Assembly: GCA_021404785.1 (NCBI GenBank)
Contig: QWHH01000001.1
Span: 282,760 to 346,759 of the forward strand
DNA: 64,000 nucleotides
From: Lysobacterales bacterium PRO7
Lineage (GTDB): Bacteria > Pseudomonadota > Gammaproteobacteria > Xanthomonadales > Rhodanobacteraceae
Reading direction: 5' to 3'
Every line of letters starts with the position of its first letter. Positions within the stretch are counted from its first letter, which is position 1. The notes beneath the pieces are model-generated. The model was not told the DNA's origin. It worked only from the letters and a program-made list of their open reading frames with translations, and did no database searches. Made by a program: the position numbers and the translations under genes. Shown in pieces: positions 8,387 to 16,285 of this stretch.

Positions 8387-9601
8387 ATGGGCAAGCAACT
8401 ACGAATTCTCACCGGCATCACCACCACCGGCACGCCGCACTTGGGCAACTACGTCGGCGCGATCCGTCCGGCGATCGCGGCGAGCCGCAACGCGGGCGCC
8501 GAGTCGTTCTATTTCCTCGCCGACTACCACGCGCTGGTCAAATGCGACGATCCGGCACGGGTGCAGCGCTCCACGCTGGAGATCGCCGCAAGCTGGCTGG
8601 CCTGCGGGCTCGATCCGGAAAAAGTATATTTTTACCGCCAGTCGGACATTCCCGAGATCCCCGAGCTGGCCTGGCTGCTGACCTGCGTCACCGCGAAAGG
8701 CCTGCTCAATCGCGCGCACGCCTACAAGGCCGCGACGGACGTGAACCGGGAGAAGGGCGACGATGCCGATGCGGGCATCAACGCGGGGCTGTACATGTAT
8801 CCGGTGCTGATGGCGGCGGATATCCTGATCTTCAACGCGAACAAGGTGCCGGTCGGCCGCGACCAGGTGCAGCACATCGAGATGGCGCGCGACATCGGCC
8901 AGCGCTTCAACCACATCTACGGCGGTGAATTCTTCGCGTTGCCCGAAGCCGCGATCGAGGAAAACGTCGCGACCTTGCCCGGCACCGACGGGCGCAAGAT
9001 GAGCAAGAGCTACGACAACACGATCCCGTTGTGGCTGCCGGAAAAGGATTTGCGCAAGGCGATCCTGGGCATCATCACCAATTCGCAGGCGGCGGGCGAG
9101 GCGAAGAACCCGGATGATTCGAATATCTTTGCGATCTACCAGGCATTTGCCAGCGTGGACGAAACCGCCGCGATGCGTCGTGCTTATGCCGAAGGCATCG
9201 GCTGGGGCGACGCCAAACAGAAAGTGTTCGAGCGCGTGAACACGGAACTGGCGCCCATGCGCGAAAAATACGACGCGTTGGTGGCCGATCCGGCGCAGAT
9301 CGAAGACCGGCTTCGCGCGGGCGCTGCGCGTGCGCGCGCGTTGGCGACGCCGTTGCTCGCGAAATTGCGCCGTGCGGTCGGGCTGCGCGATTTGCGCGAT
9401 ACGGCGTCCACCGCGACGAAATCAAAAACGCTGGTCGAAAAGCCGGCGCTGCAACCCGTCGTGTTCCGCGACGGCGATGCGTTCGCATTCAAGGTACTGG
9501 ACGCGAAAAAATCCGTGCTTGCAGAAAAAGGCGGATTCGCCGATCCGAAAAGCGCGATGGCCGCCGCGCGCGAGGCGATGGCCTCGCTTGGCGGCGGCTA
9601 A
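8387..9601 (+). CDS. trpS: Tryptophanyl-tRNA synthetase with C-terminal extension
   Basis: 404 aa. Charges tRNA-Trp with tryptophan. Class I signatures are the HIGH-like TGTPHLGNY (14-22) and KMSKS (204-208). The Met at 8387 starts the normal family N-terminus. Bacterial TrpS is usually 330-340 aa; here about 65 extra residues follow the catalytic core. The tail (VVFRDGDAFAFKVLDAKKS onward) resembles a small DUF1508/YegP-like beta-alpha unit, which could be a lineage-specific appended domain. The stop codon lies one base from that of the convergent bkdB. Confidence 0.95.
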   Translation: MGKQLRILTGITTTGTPHLGNYVGAIRPAIAASRNAGAESFYFLADYHALVKCDDPARVQRSTLEIAASWLACGLDPEKVYFYRQSDIPEIPELAWLLTCVTAKGLLNRAHAYKAATDVNREKGDDADAGINAGLYMYPVLMAADILIFNANKVPVGRDQVQHIEMARDIGQRFNHIYGGEFFALPEAAIEENVATLPGTDGRKMSKSYDNTIPLWLPEKDLRKAILGIITNSQAAGEAKNPDDSNIFAIYQAFASVDETAAMRRAYAEGIGWGDAKQKVFERVNTELAPMREKYDALVADPAQIEDRLRAGAARARALATPLLAKLRRAVGLRDLRDTASTATKSKTLVEKPALQPVVFRDGDAFAFKVLDAKKSVLAEKGGFADPKSAMAAAREAMASLGGG

Positions 9602-9602
9602 T

Positions 9603-10925
9603 TCAGCGCGGCAGCGCGAGATCGTCCAGTAACGCCTTCAGGAATCGCGCGGCCTCGCCGCCGGTGCAGGCGCGATGGTCGAAGGTGAGCGAGATCGGCA
9701 TGCGCCGATGCACCTCGATGCCGCCCATCACGGCGACGACGTCGTGCGACAACTTGCCCGCGCCGATGATGGCCACGCACGGCGGCACCACGACTGGCGA
9801 GGCGTAGCGGCCGGCAAACATGCCGAAGTTGGACAGGCTGATCGTGTAGCCGCTCAATTCAGATGCCGGAATGCTGCGATCCTCGACCGTCGTGCGCAGG
9901 CGCTTGATCGCGGCGCGGATGCCGGCGGCATCCATCACATCGGCGTTGCGCAGCGCGGGCACGAACAGGCCGTCGTCGGTATCCACCGCGATGCCGATGT
10001 CCACATGCGGATGCAGGGTGCGGGTGAGGCTCTTGCCGTCGAACCACGCGTTCAAGGCGGGCACGGCTTTGCACGCAGCGACGATCGCCCGGATCAGACG
10101 TGCGGTGATGTCCTGCTTGCCGATCCATTCGTGCAGGTCGGCGTCGTCCACGATCGTGGTCGGCACGACTTGTGCGTGCGCGTCGGCCATCACGCGCGCC
10201 ATGTTGCGGCGCACGCCCTTGAGCTGGTCGGGTTGTCCGTAAACCGGCTGCGCCGACGGCGGCGCGGTACGCATGGGTTGGCCGGAGGCGGATAGCGGCG
10301 TGCGCGCGACGACTGGGGCTGGCGCGGGTTGCGGATGCGTCGCTGTGGGTGCAGCGCCGATCTTCGCCGTTCCCGCTGCGGCTGCATTCTTCACATCCTG
10401 CATGGTGACCGCGCCGTCGGCGCCGGTCGGCGCCACGCGCGCGAGATCGACCCCGAGTTTTTTCGCCATCGCGCGCACCGCCGGCACGGCCTTGACGCCG
10501 CCGACGCTGGCCGCTTGTTCGACGATGACCTGGTTGCCCGAAACCATTGCGCCAACCACGGTGCCTTCGTCTTCACGGTCGGCAGTCTTGGCAGCGGCAG
10601 GTGCAGGTGTTGGCGCAGGCTTGGCCGGCGCCGGCGCATGATGTCCGCCCGCCGCATTCTCCGCGCGCTGTTTCGCGTTCGGGTCGAGCTCGAAGTCTGC
10701 CAATGCAGCGCCGGTGTCGATGACGTCGCCGGCCTTGCCGTGCAGCTTGGTCACCCTGCCGGTGTAGGGCGAGGGCACTTCGACCACGGCCTTGGCGGTT
10801 TCCATGGAAACCAGCGGCGCATCGAGCTTGATTTGATCGCCTTCCTTGACCAGCCATTCGACGATGGTGGCGTCGGGCAGGCCTTCGCCGAGGTCGGGTA
10901 GATGAAATGTCTTGTTGTTCGACAT
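9603..10925 (-). CDS. bkdB: Branched-chain 2-oxoacid dehydrogenase E2 (lipoyl acyltransferase)
   Basis: 440 aa. Core subunit that moves acyl groups from E1 to CoA in the degradation of branched-chain keto acids. Domains in order: lipoyl domain (about 5-80) with the lipoylated Lys45 in METAKAVVEV; an Ala/Pro-rich linker; a peripheral-subunit-binding domain (about 145-180); a second linker; the catalytic domain to the C-terminus. The active-site His is His417, but the usual H-x-x-x-D-G reads H-R-A-C-T-G, so Thr421 stands where Asp is normal. Last gene of the minus-strand operon bkdA1-bkdA2-DUF1304-bkdB, 7 bases after DUF1304. No E3 gene is in the window. A pyruvate-specific E2 is less likely given the partners. 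Confidence 0.88.
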   Translation of the reverse strand: MSNNKTFHLPDLGEGLPDATIVEWLVKEGDQIKLDAPLVSMETAKAVVEVPSPYTGRVTKLHGKAGDVIDTGAALADFELDPNAKQRAENAAGGHHAPAPAKPAPTPAPAAAKTADREDEGTVVGAMVSGNQVIVEQAASVGGVKAVPAVRAMAKKLGVDLARVAPTGADGAVTMQDVKNAAAAGTAKIGAAPTATHPQPAPAPVVARTPLSASGQPMRTAPPSAQPVYGQPDQLKGVRRNMARVMADAHAQVVPTTIVDDADLHEWIGKQDITARLIRAIVAACKAVPALNAWFDGKSLTRTLHPHVDIGIAVDTDDGLFVPALRNADVMDAAGIRAAIKRLRTTVEDRSIPASELSGYTISLSNFGMFAGRYASPVVVPPCVAIIGAGKLSHDVVAVMGGIEVHRRMPISLTFDHRACTGGEAARFLKALLDDLALPR

Positions 10926-10932
10926 GATGGCC

Positions 10933-11292
10933 TCAATGCAGATGCAGCAGGATCAGCGCGATCAGCGCGGGAAATGCCTGCACGAAGAAAACCTTGCGAT
11001 TGCTCAATGACCACCCACCGTAAACGCCGGCCACGAAAACGCAAGCGAGAAAGAAAATCTTGACGTGGAAATCGTTTGCCAGCAGACCCCAGACGAGTCC
11101 GGCGACGAGAAAACCGTTGTAAAGCCCTTGATTCATCGCCAGCTTCTTCGACGCCTCGGCAAATTCCGGCGAGAGTCGAAAAACCTTGCGGCCCAGCGGC
11201 TTGGTCCACAGGAACATTTCCAGGGTCAGGAACCACGCGTGAAGCAGCGCGACGATGGCGATCAGGATGTTTGCGATCAGTGACATGTTCAT
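10933..11292 (-). CDS. DUF1304 small membrane protein inside the bkd operon
   Basis: 119 aa, largely hydrophobic, with about four predicted transmembrane segments (near residues 5-25, 50-70, 72-92 and 98-118). The NQGLYNGFLVAGL and WxxP-like segments fit DUF1304. The start at 11292 overlaps the bkdA2 stop as ATGA, which indicates translational coupling; a Met two codons later is possible. Function unknown. Its position between E1-beta and E2 suggests a role linked to branched-chain acid catabolism, but nothing in the sequence shows this. Confidence 0.8.
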   Translation of the reverse strand: MNMSLIANILIAIVALLHAWFLTLEMFLWTKPLGRKVFRLSPEFAEASKKLAMNQGLYNGFLVAGLVWGLLANDFHVKIFFLACVFVAGVYGGWSLSNRKVFFVQAFPALIALILLHLH

Positions 11293-12269
11293 CCCGCCGC
11301 CAGCGTTTTCTTCGCTGCGGCGACGATGCGCGCAGTGCTCGGCAACTGCTTGTTCTCGAGCCGGTACAGCGGCGTGTGCACGTCCCAGCCGGTGACGCGC
11401 ACGACCGGTGCGAGCAGGTCGTAGATGCATCCTTCCGCGATGCGCGCGGCGATCTCGGCGCCGAAACCGGCGGTTCTGGGCGCTTCGTGCACGATCACGC
11501 AGCGGCCGGTCTTGTGCACCGATTCGGCGATCGTGTCGAAATCGAGCGGCGTGAGCGTGGCGAGGTCAATCACTTCGGCGCTGATGCCGTCTTTCGCGAG
11601 CGCATCGGCCGCTTCCAGCGTTTCCTTGACCTGTGCACCCCACGTCACCAGCGTGATGTCGGTGCCGTCGCGCAGCACGAAGCACACGTCGAGCGGCAGC
11701 GCCTCGCCGTCGTCCGGTACTTCTTCCTTGTACTGGCGGTAGATGCGCTTGGGTTCGAAAAAGATCACCGGGTCCGGGTCGCGGATCGCGGCGAGCAACA
11801 AGCCATAGGCGCGAGCCGGCGACGACGGCAGCACGACGCGCAGACCCGGTACGTTGGTGAACAGGTGCTCGTTCGCTTCCGAATGATGTTCGGGCGCGTG
11901 GATGCCGCCGCCCCAGGGCGCGCGGAACACGGCCGGGCAGGTGATGCGTCCGCGTGTGCGGTTGCGCATGCGTGCGGCGTGGCAGACGATCTGCTCCATC
12001 ATCGGATAGATGAAGCCCTCGAACTGTGCCTCGGCAATCGGTTTCATGCCTTGCGCCGCCAGGCCGACGGTGAGGCCGGCAATGGTGGTTTCGTCCAGCG
12101 GCGTGTCGAACACGCGCCATTCGCCGAACTTTTCCGACAGGCCTTGCGTGGCGCGGAACACGCCGCCGTTGACGCCGACATCCTCGCCAAGCACGACCAC
12201 CGACGGGTCGCGCTTCATCTCATACGCGAGCGCTTGCGTCACACCCTCGATCAAGGTGATCTGCGCCAT
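11289..12269 (-). CDS. bkdA2: Branched-chain 2-oxoacid dehydrogenase E1 beta subunit
   Basis: 326 aa. Pairs with E1-alpha to form the thiamin diphosphate-dependent decarboxylase that acts on branched-chain 2-oxo acids. It contains the transketolase pyrimidine-binding domain (GEDVG and RVFDTPLDE segments near the N-terminus) and the C-terminal transketolase domain (CVIVHEAPRTAGFGAEIAA). The HAPEHHSEANE segment fits the branched-chain rather than the pyruvate family. It starts two bases after the bkdA1 stop and overlaps the next gene by four bases. Confidence 0.92.
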   Translation of the reverse strand: MAQITLIEGVTQALAYEMKRDPSVVVLGEDVGVNGGVFRATQGLSEKFGEWRVFDTPLDETTIAGLTVGLAAQGMKPIAEAQFEGFIYPMMEQIVCHAARMRNRTRGRITCPAVFRAPWGGGIHAPEHHSEANEHLFTNVPGLRVVLPSSPARAYGLLLAAIRDPDPVIFFEPKRIYRQYKEEVPDDGEALPLDVCFVLRDGTDITLVTWGAQVKETLEAADALAKDGISAEVIDLATLTPLDFDTIAESVHKTGRCVIVHEAPRTAGFGAEIAARIAEGCIYDLLAPVVRVTGWDVHTPLYRLENKQLPSTARIVAAAKKTLAAG

Positions 12270-12270
12270 G

Positions 12271-13356
12271 TCAGTGACCTCCCTGTTCCAGTGCCTGCGC
12301 CTCGGCCCGCTGCGCCGCCAGATCCGCCGGCAATTCGGCGAAGGTGTAATCGAACATCGCAGTGACCGGCTGCGCGCGGGTTTCCAGGTAGGTATTCACC
12401 TCGTTGTCCATCCAATCGCCGCATTCGGCCTGCCAAGCGTCTTCCTTTTTCTGGTCCCACGCTTTCTGCGCTTCGAGCCAGGCGCGCAGGCGCTTGACCG
12501 GATCCTTCTTCCACGCGTCCTCGACTTCCTCCTTGCCGCGGTAACGGCGCGCATCGTCGGCGGTGGTGTGATCGCCCAGGCGATAGGTCACGCATTCGAC
12601 TACGCTGCCGCCATCGCCGCGGCGCGCGCGCTCGATCGCGTCGCTCATCGCCTTGCGCACGGCGATGATGTCGTTGCCGTCGACCTGGATGCAGTTGAGT
12701 CCTGCAGCGATACCCTTTTGCGCAAGTGTCTTCGCGCCGGACTGGATCTTGCGCGGCACCGAAATCGCCCACTGGTTGTTGACGATGGCGGCGACCATCG
12801 GCAGGTCGCGCGCGCCGGCAACGTTTATCGCTCCGTAGAAATCGGACTTCGACGAGCCGCCGTCGCCGATCGTGCACACCGCGACGCGCTTGTCGCCGCG
12901 AATCTTGAACGCGAGTGCGGTGCCGGCCGCGTGCAGGCATTGCGTGCCGATCGGCACCGACCAGGCGAAGTCGTGCTTCGCCGGTTCGTTCACGTAGTCG
13001 TTGCCGCGCTCGTCGCCACCCCAGTACATGTAGACGTCGCGCGGGCGTACGCCGCGGTACAACTGCGCGCCGTATTCGCGGTAGCTCGGTGCGAGCACAT
13101 CCTCTGGCTTCATCGCGCTGCCGATGCCGACGTGCGTCGCTTCGTGGCCGAGGCAGGATGCATAGGTACCAAGCTTGCCAGTGCGCTGCAGCGCGATCGA
13201 CTTGGTGTCGAACACGCGCGTGGAAGCCATGAGCTTGTACAACTCGACCATCTGTTTGGTGTCGCGGGCGAACTCGGGCAAATCCTCGCGCACGAGCTTG
13301 CCGTCGGCATCCATGTATTGCAGGTATTCGATTTCGAATTTGGCGGCGGTGGGCAC
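12271..13356 (-). CDS. bkdA1: Branched-chain 2-oxoacid dehydrogenase E1 alpha subunit
   Basis: 361 aa with a GTG start at 13356, chosen for the GAGGA ribosome site 8 bases upstream and the normal family length; the frame stays open to 13464. The thiamin diphosphate motif starts at GDGGSSKSDFYGAINVAG and ends with the IVNNQWAIS segment. The loop YRLGDHTTADDARRYR holds the region that is phosphorylated in mitochondrial homologs. First gene of the bkd operon. The upstream region shared with divergent kynA holds an inverted repeat at 13418-13434. Confidence 0.92.
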   Translation of the reverse strand: MPTAAKFEIEYLQYMDADGKLVREDLPEFARDTKQMVELYKLMASTRVFDTKSIALQRTGKLGTYASCLGHEATHVGIGSAMKPEDVLAPSYREYGAQLYRGVRPRDVYMYWGGDERGNDYVNEPAKHDFAWSVPIGTQCLHAAGTALAFKIRGDKRVAVCTIGDGGSSKSDFYGAINVAGARDLPMVAAIVNNQWAISVPRKIQSGAKTLAQKGIAAGLNCIQVDGNDIIAVRKAMSDAIERARRGDGGSVVECVTYRLGDHTTADDARRYRGKEEVEDAWKKDPVKRLRAWLEAQKAWDQKKEDAWQAECGDWMDNEVNTYLETRAQPVTAMFDYTFAELPADLAAQRAEAQALEQGGH

Positions 13357-13417
13357 GGCACAATTCCTCGATGAAGCGCATAAGTAAAGCGTGCCGTGGC
13401 GGCATTGGCAAGGTTTC

Positions 13418-13437
13418 GCGCAATAAATTTGCGCAAA
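13418..13437. promoter_or_regulatory. Overlapping palindromes upstream of bkdA1 (possible operator)
   Basis: GCGCAA-N5-TTGCGC (13418-13434) overlaps a second palindrome TTTGCGCAAA (13428-13437). They lie about 60 bases upstream of the bkdA1 GTG in the bkdA1-kynA divergent region. The symmetry suits a dimeric regulator. Bkd operons are known to be controlled by Lrp-like BkdR in pseudomonads, but no such gene is in the window, so the regulator is unknown. Confidence 0.35.
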
Positions 13438-13549
13438 AATACGGGCGCCCACCGGCGGATTCAAACCCGCGTTTGATGCAAGTCAATGGCGATGCCTCGC
13501 CGCGACGCGTACCATTGACCGTTCCCGCCGCCGAGCAGTTCCGAGCCCG

Positions 13550-14401
13550 ATGACCACGCCCAACGAACGCGAAATCGAAGCCGGCATCCAGACCGATCTG
13601 CGCGACCGGATCTCCTACGGCGGCTATCTGCAGCTCGATACGCTGCTCGCGGCGCAGAAGCCGCTGTCCAAGCCGCCGCATCACGACGAGATGCTGTTCA
13701 TCATCCAGCACCAGACCTCGGAGTTGTGGCTGAAGCTGCTCGTGCACGAACTGCGTGCCGCACTCGAGCACCTGCGCGGCGATGACGTGAATCCGTGCCT
13801 GAAGATCCTTGCGCGCGTCAAGCAGATCCAGCGCCTGCTATTCGAACAATGGGCGGTGCTGGAAACGCTCACCCCGACCGAATACGCGCAATTCCGCGAT
13901 GTGCTCGGGCCGGCATCCGGATTCCAGTCGCTGCAATACCGCCTCGTGGAGTTCCTGCTCGGCAACAAGAACGCGAAAATGATCGTGGTGTTCGCGCACG
14001 CGCCGCAGGATCAGGCGCAGTTGCGCCAGGCGCTGGACGCGCCGAGCCTGTACGACGAATTCCTGATGTATCTGGCGCGGCAAGGTCATGCAATCCCCGC
14101 CGTGACCATCAAGCGCGATTGGTCGCAGCCGCACCAGCGCAACGCAGACCTGATTCCGCCGCTCAAGCGCATCTACGAGCAGCCGGACCGGTTCTGGGCG
14201 GAATACCACCTGTGCGAACAGCTCGTCGATGTGGAAGAAAGTTTCCAGCTCTGGCGTTTCCGCCACATGAAGACGGTCGAGCGCATCATCGGCTACAAGC
14301 GCGGCACCGGTGGATCCTCCGGCGTGGCGTTCCTGAAAAAGGCACTGGACTTGACGTTTTTCCCCGAACTCATCGACGTGCGTACCGCGATCGGCGCCTG
14401 A
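13550..14401 (+). CDS. kynA: Tryptophan 2,3-dioxygenase
   Basis: 283 aa. Heme enzyme opening the kynurenine route: L-tryptophan plus O2 gives N-formylkynurenine. The family hallmarks are visible: [11 protein letters not shown] (about 24-34), [20 protein letters not shown] (about 44-63, with the substrate-pocket His and Phe), the [12 protein letters not shown] segment, the proximal heme-ligand region [20 protein letters not shown] and the C-terminal [13 protein letters not shown]. Length is normal. No other kynurenine-pathway gene is present. Divergent from bkdA1; no strong ribosome site before the ATG. Confidence 0.95.
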   Translation: MTTPNEREIEAGIQTDLRDRISYGGYLQLDTLLAAQKPLSKPPHHDEMLFIIQHQTSELWLKLLVHELRAALEHLRGDDVNPCLKILARVKQIQRLLFEQWAVLETLTPTEYAQFRDVLGPASGFQSLQYRLVEFLLGNKNAKMIVVFAHAPQDQAQLRQALDAPSLYDEFLMYLARQGHAIPAVTIKRDWSQPHQRNADLIPPLKRIYEQPDRFWAEYHLCEQLVDVEESFQLWRFRHMKTVERIIGYKRGTGGSSGVAFLKKALDLTFFPELIDVRTAIGA

Positions 14402-14422
14402 CGCGGCGCCACCCGGCGTGGG

Positions 14423-15988
14423 TCAAGCGCACAACAACAATCGATACGCGGGATTGGCGGACTCGTCGATGCACGGATATCCCAGCGTGGCGAGGAAGCG
14501 ATGCAACGCGATTTCGCCGTCGCGGCGTACCTGGATGCCGACCAGGATGCGGCCGTAGTCGGCGCCTTGATTGCGGTAGTGGAACAAGCTGATGTTCCAG
14601 TCCGGGTGCATGCAGCCGAGGAAACGCGTGAGCGCGCCGGGACGTTCGGGAAACTCGAAGCGGTACAGGCGCTCGTCGTGCGCCAACGACGAGCGTCCGC
14701 CGATCATGTGGCGCAGGTGCTGCTTGGCCAGTTCGTCGTCGGTGAGATCGAGCACGGCGAAACCTTGGGCGTGGAAGGCTTCGATCAGCGCATGCCGCTC
14801 GCCGCCGCCGCCGATGCGCACGCCGACGAACAGATGCGCGCGTTGGGTATCGCCGATGCGGTAGTTGAACTCGGTGATCGCGTGGCGCCCGAGTGCGGCG
14901 CAGAAGCGGCGGAAGCTGCCGCGCTCTTCCGGAATCGTCACCGCGAACACCGCTTCGCGCTGCTCGCCGACCTCGGCGCGCTCGGCGACGAAACGCAAAC
15001 GGTCGAAATTCATGTTGGCGCCAGAAACGATCGCTACCAGTGCGCCGCCGATATCCGCATGCGCAGAGGCGTATTGTTTCAGTCCCGCCAGAGCCAACGC
15101 GCCCGCAGGTTCGGGCACGCTGCGGGTTTCGCCGTAGATGTCGCGGATCGCCGCGCAGATCGCATCGGTATCCACGCGCACGATGCCATCCAGATGGCGT
15201 CGGCAAAGCTCGAACGTGCGTGCGCCGATCTTTTTCACTGCAGTGCCATCGGCGAACAGACCGACGTCCGCAAGCTCGATATGCATGTTGGCTTGCAGCG
15301 AGCGCGCCATCGCATCCGAATCCGCCGCCTGCACGCCGATCACCGCGACTTCGGGGCGCAATTGCTTGATCACGCCGGCAACGCCCGCAGCGAGTCCGCC
15401 GCCGCCGATCGGCACGAACACCGCCGCAAGGTCGCGCGGTCGCTGGCGCAGGATTTCGAGTCCGACCGTGGCTTGTCCTGCAATCACGTCCGCATCGTCG
15501 AACGGATGCACTAGCGTGCTGCGGTGCTCGACGTGCAAACGCTGTGCGGCGGCTTGCGCATCGCTATAGGAATCGCCCGCCAGCACGACATCGACGAATT
15601 TGTCGCCGAGCCGGCGCACCGCGTCGACTTTCACTTCTGGCGCGGTTACCGGCATCACGATGGCGGCGCGGATTTCAAGTTTTTTCGCCGCCAATGCGAC
15701 ACCCTGCGCATGATTGCCGGCGGATGCCGCGATGACGCCACGCGCGCGTTCGTTCGCATCCAGTTGCGCCATGCGGTTATAGGCGCCGCGCAGCTTGAAC
15801 GAAAACACCGCTTGTTGATCCTCACGCTTGAGCAGCACCTCGATGCCCAGCCGTGTCGACAGCAAGGGCGCCGCATCGAGCGCGGATTCGATGGCGACGT
15901 CGTATACGCGTGTCGCGCGCGCGCGATGCAACAAGTCGACATCGTCGGCGCTCGCCTGCGCGTGCAAGGATTCGGCGCAGGCGTTCAT
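14423..15988 (-). CDS. ilvA: Threonine dehydratase (biosynthetic, two ACT-like domains)
   Basis: 521 aa. Pyridoxal-phosphate enzyme that deaminates threonine to 2-oxobutanoate, the first committed step to isoleucine. The PLP lysine sits in VFSFKLRGAYNRM (near residue 64) and the phosphate-binding glycine loop is IGGGGLAAGVAG. Residues from about 335 hold two ACT-like regulatory domains (FAVTIPEERGSFRRFC and RFEFPERPGALTRFL), the arrangement of the isoleucine-inhibited biosynthetic enzyme. Last gene of the ilv operon; its ATG overlaps the ilvM stop by four bases. Confidence 0.95.
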   Translation of the reverse strand: MNACAESLHAQASADDVDLLHRARATRVYDVAIESALDAAPLLSTRLGIEVLLKREDQQAVFSFKLRGAYNRMAQLDANERARGVIAASAGNHAQGVALAAKKLEIRAAIVMPVTAPEVKVDAVRRLGDKFVDVVLAGDSYSDAQAAAQRLHVEHRSTLVHPFDDADVIAGQATVGLEILRQRPRDLAAVFVPIGGGGLAAGVAGVIKQLRPEVAVIGVQAADSDAMARSLQANMHIELADVGLFADGTAVKKIGARTFELCRRHLDGIVRVDTDAICAAIRDIYGETRSVPEPAGALALAGLKQYASAHADIGGALVAIVSGANMNFDRLRFVAERAEVGEQREAVFAVTIPEERGSFRRFCAALGRHAITEFNYRIGDTQRAHLFVGVRIGGGGERHALIEAFHAQGFAVLDLTDDELAKQHLRHMIGGRSSLAHDERLYRFEFPERPGALTRFLGCMHPDWNISLFHYRNQGADYGRILVGIQVRRDGEIALHRFLATLGYPCIDESANPAYRLLLCA

Positions 15989-16263
15989 GGCCCGCTCGCC
16001 AGGGCGAGCGGCGCGTTTTCGTTGGCCACCAGCGACAGCGTGCGTACCTCGATCACGTCGATGAGTTTGTGCGTCTGGCGCACGATCTGCCCGACCAGGG
16101 CGTGGTTGCCGTTCAGCACCAGGGTGAGCTGCGCGATCGCCGGGTCATGCGTGGTGGCGACGGTGAGCGTGTCGATGTTGCAGTGACGCGCAGCGAACAA
16201 ACCGGCCACGCGCACCAACGCGCCGGGTTCGTTTAGCAGCAGGATGGACAGGGTGTGGCGCAT
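15985..16263 (-). CDS. ilvM: Acetolactate synthase small (ACT) subunit
   Basis: 92 aa, a single ACT domain (HTLSILLLNEPGALVRVAGL at the start, with the conserved N-x-P-G-x-L-x-R pattern). It is the regulatory partner of the large subunit just upstream. The short length, with no second domain, resembles IlvM rather than the longer IlvN/IlvH forms. It lies 22 bases after ilvG and overlaps ilvA by four bases. Confidence 0.9.
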   Translation of the reverse strand: MRHTLSILLLNEPGALVRVAGLFAARHCNIDTLTVATTHDPAIAQLTLVLNGNHALVGQIVRQTHKLIDVIEVRTLSLVANENAPLALASGP

Positions 16264-16285
16264 GGCATTGCTCTCGCGTGTGTGA

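Noticed and set aside
13455..13480. tRNA-like T-arm on the minus strand (GCGGGTTTGAATCCGC)
   Set aside because: No acceptor, D or anticodon arm fits around it; probably chance in an intergenic region.
12251..13771. 506-codon open frame spanning bkdA1 and the intergenic region
   Set aside because: Different frame from the certain E1-alpha subunit, low-complexity Arg-rich product.
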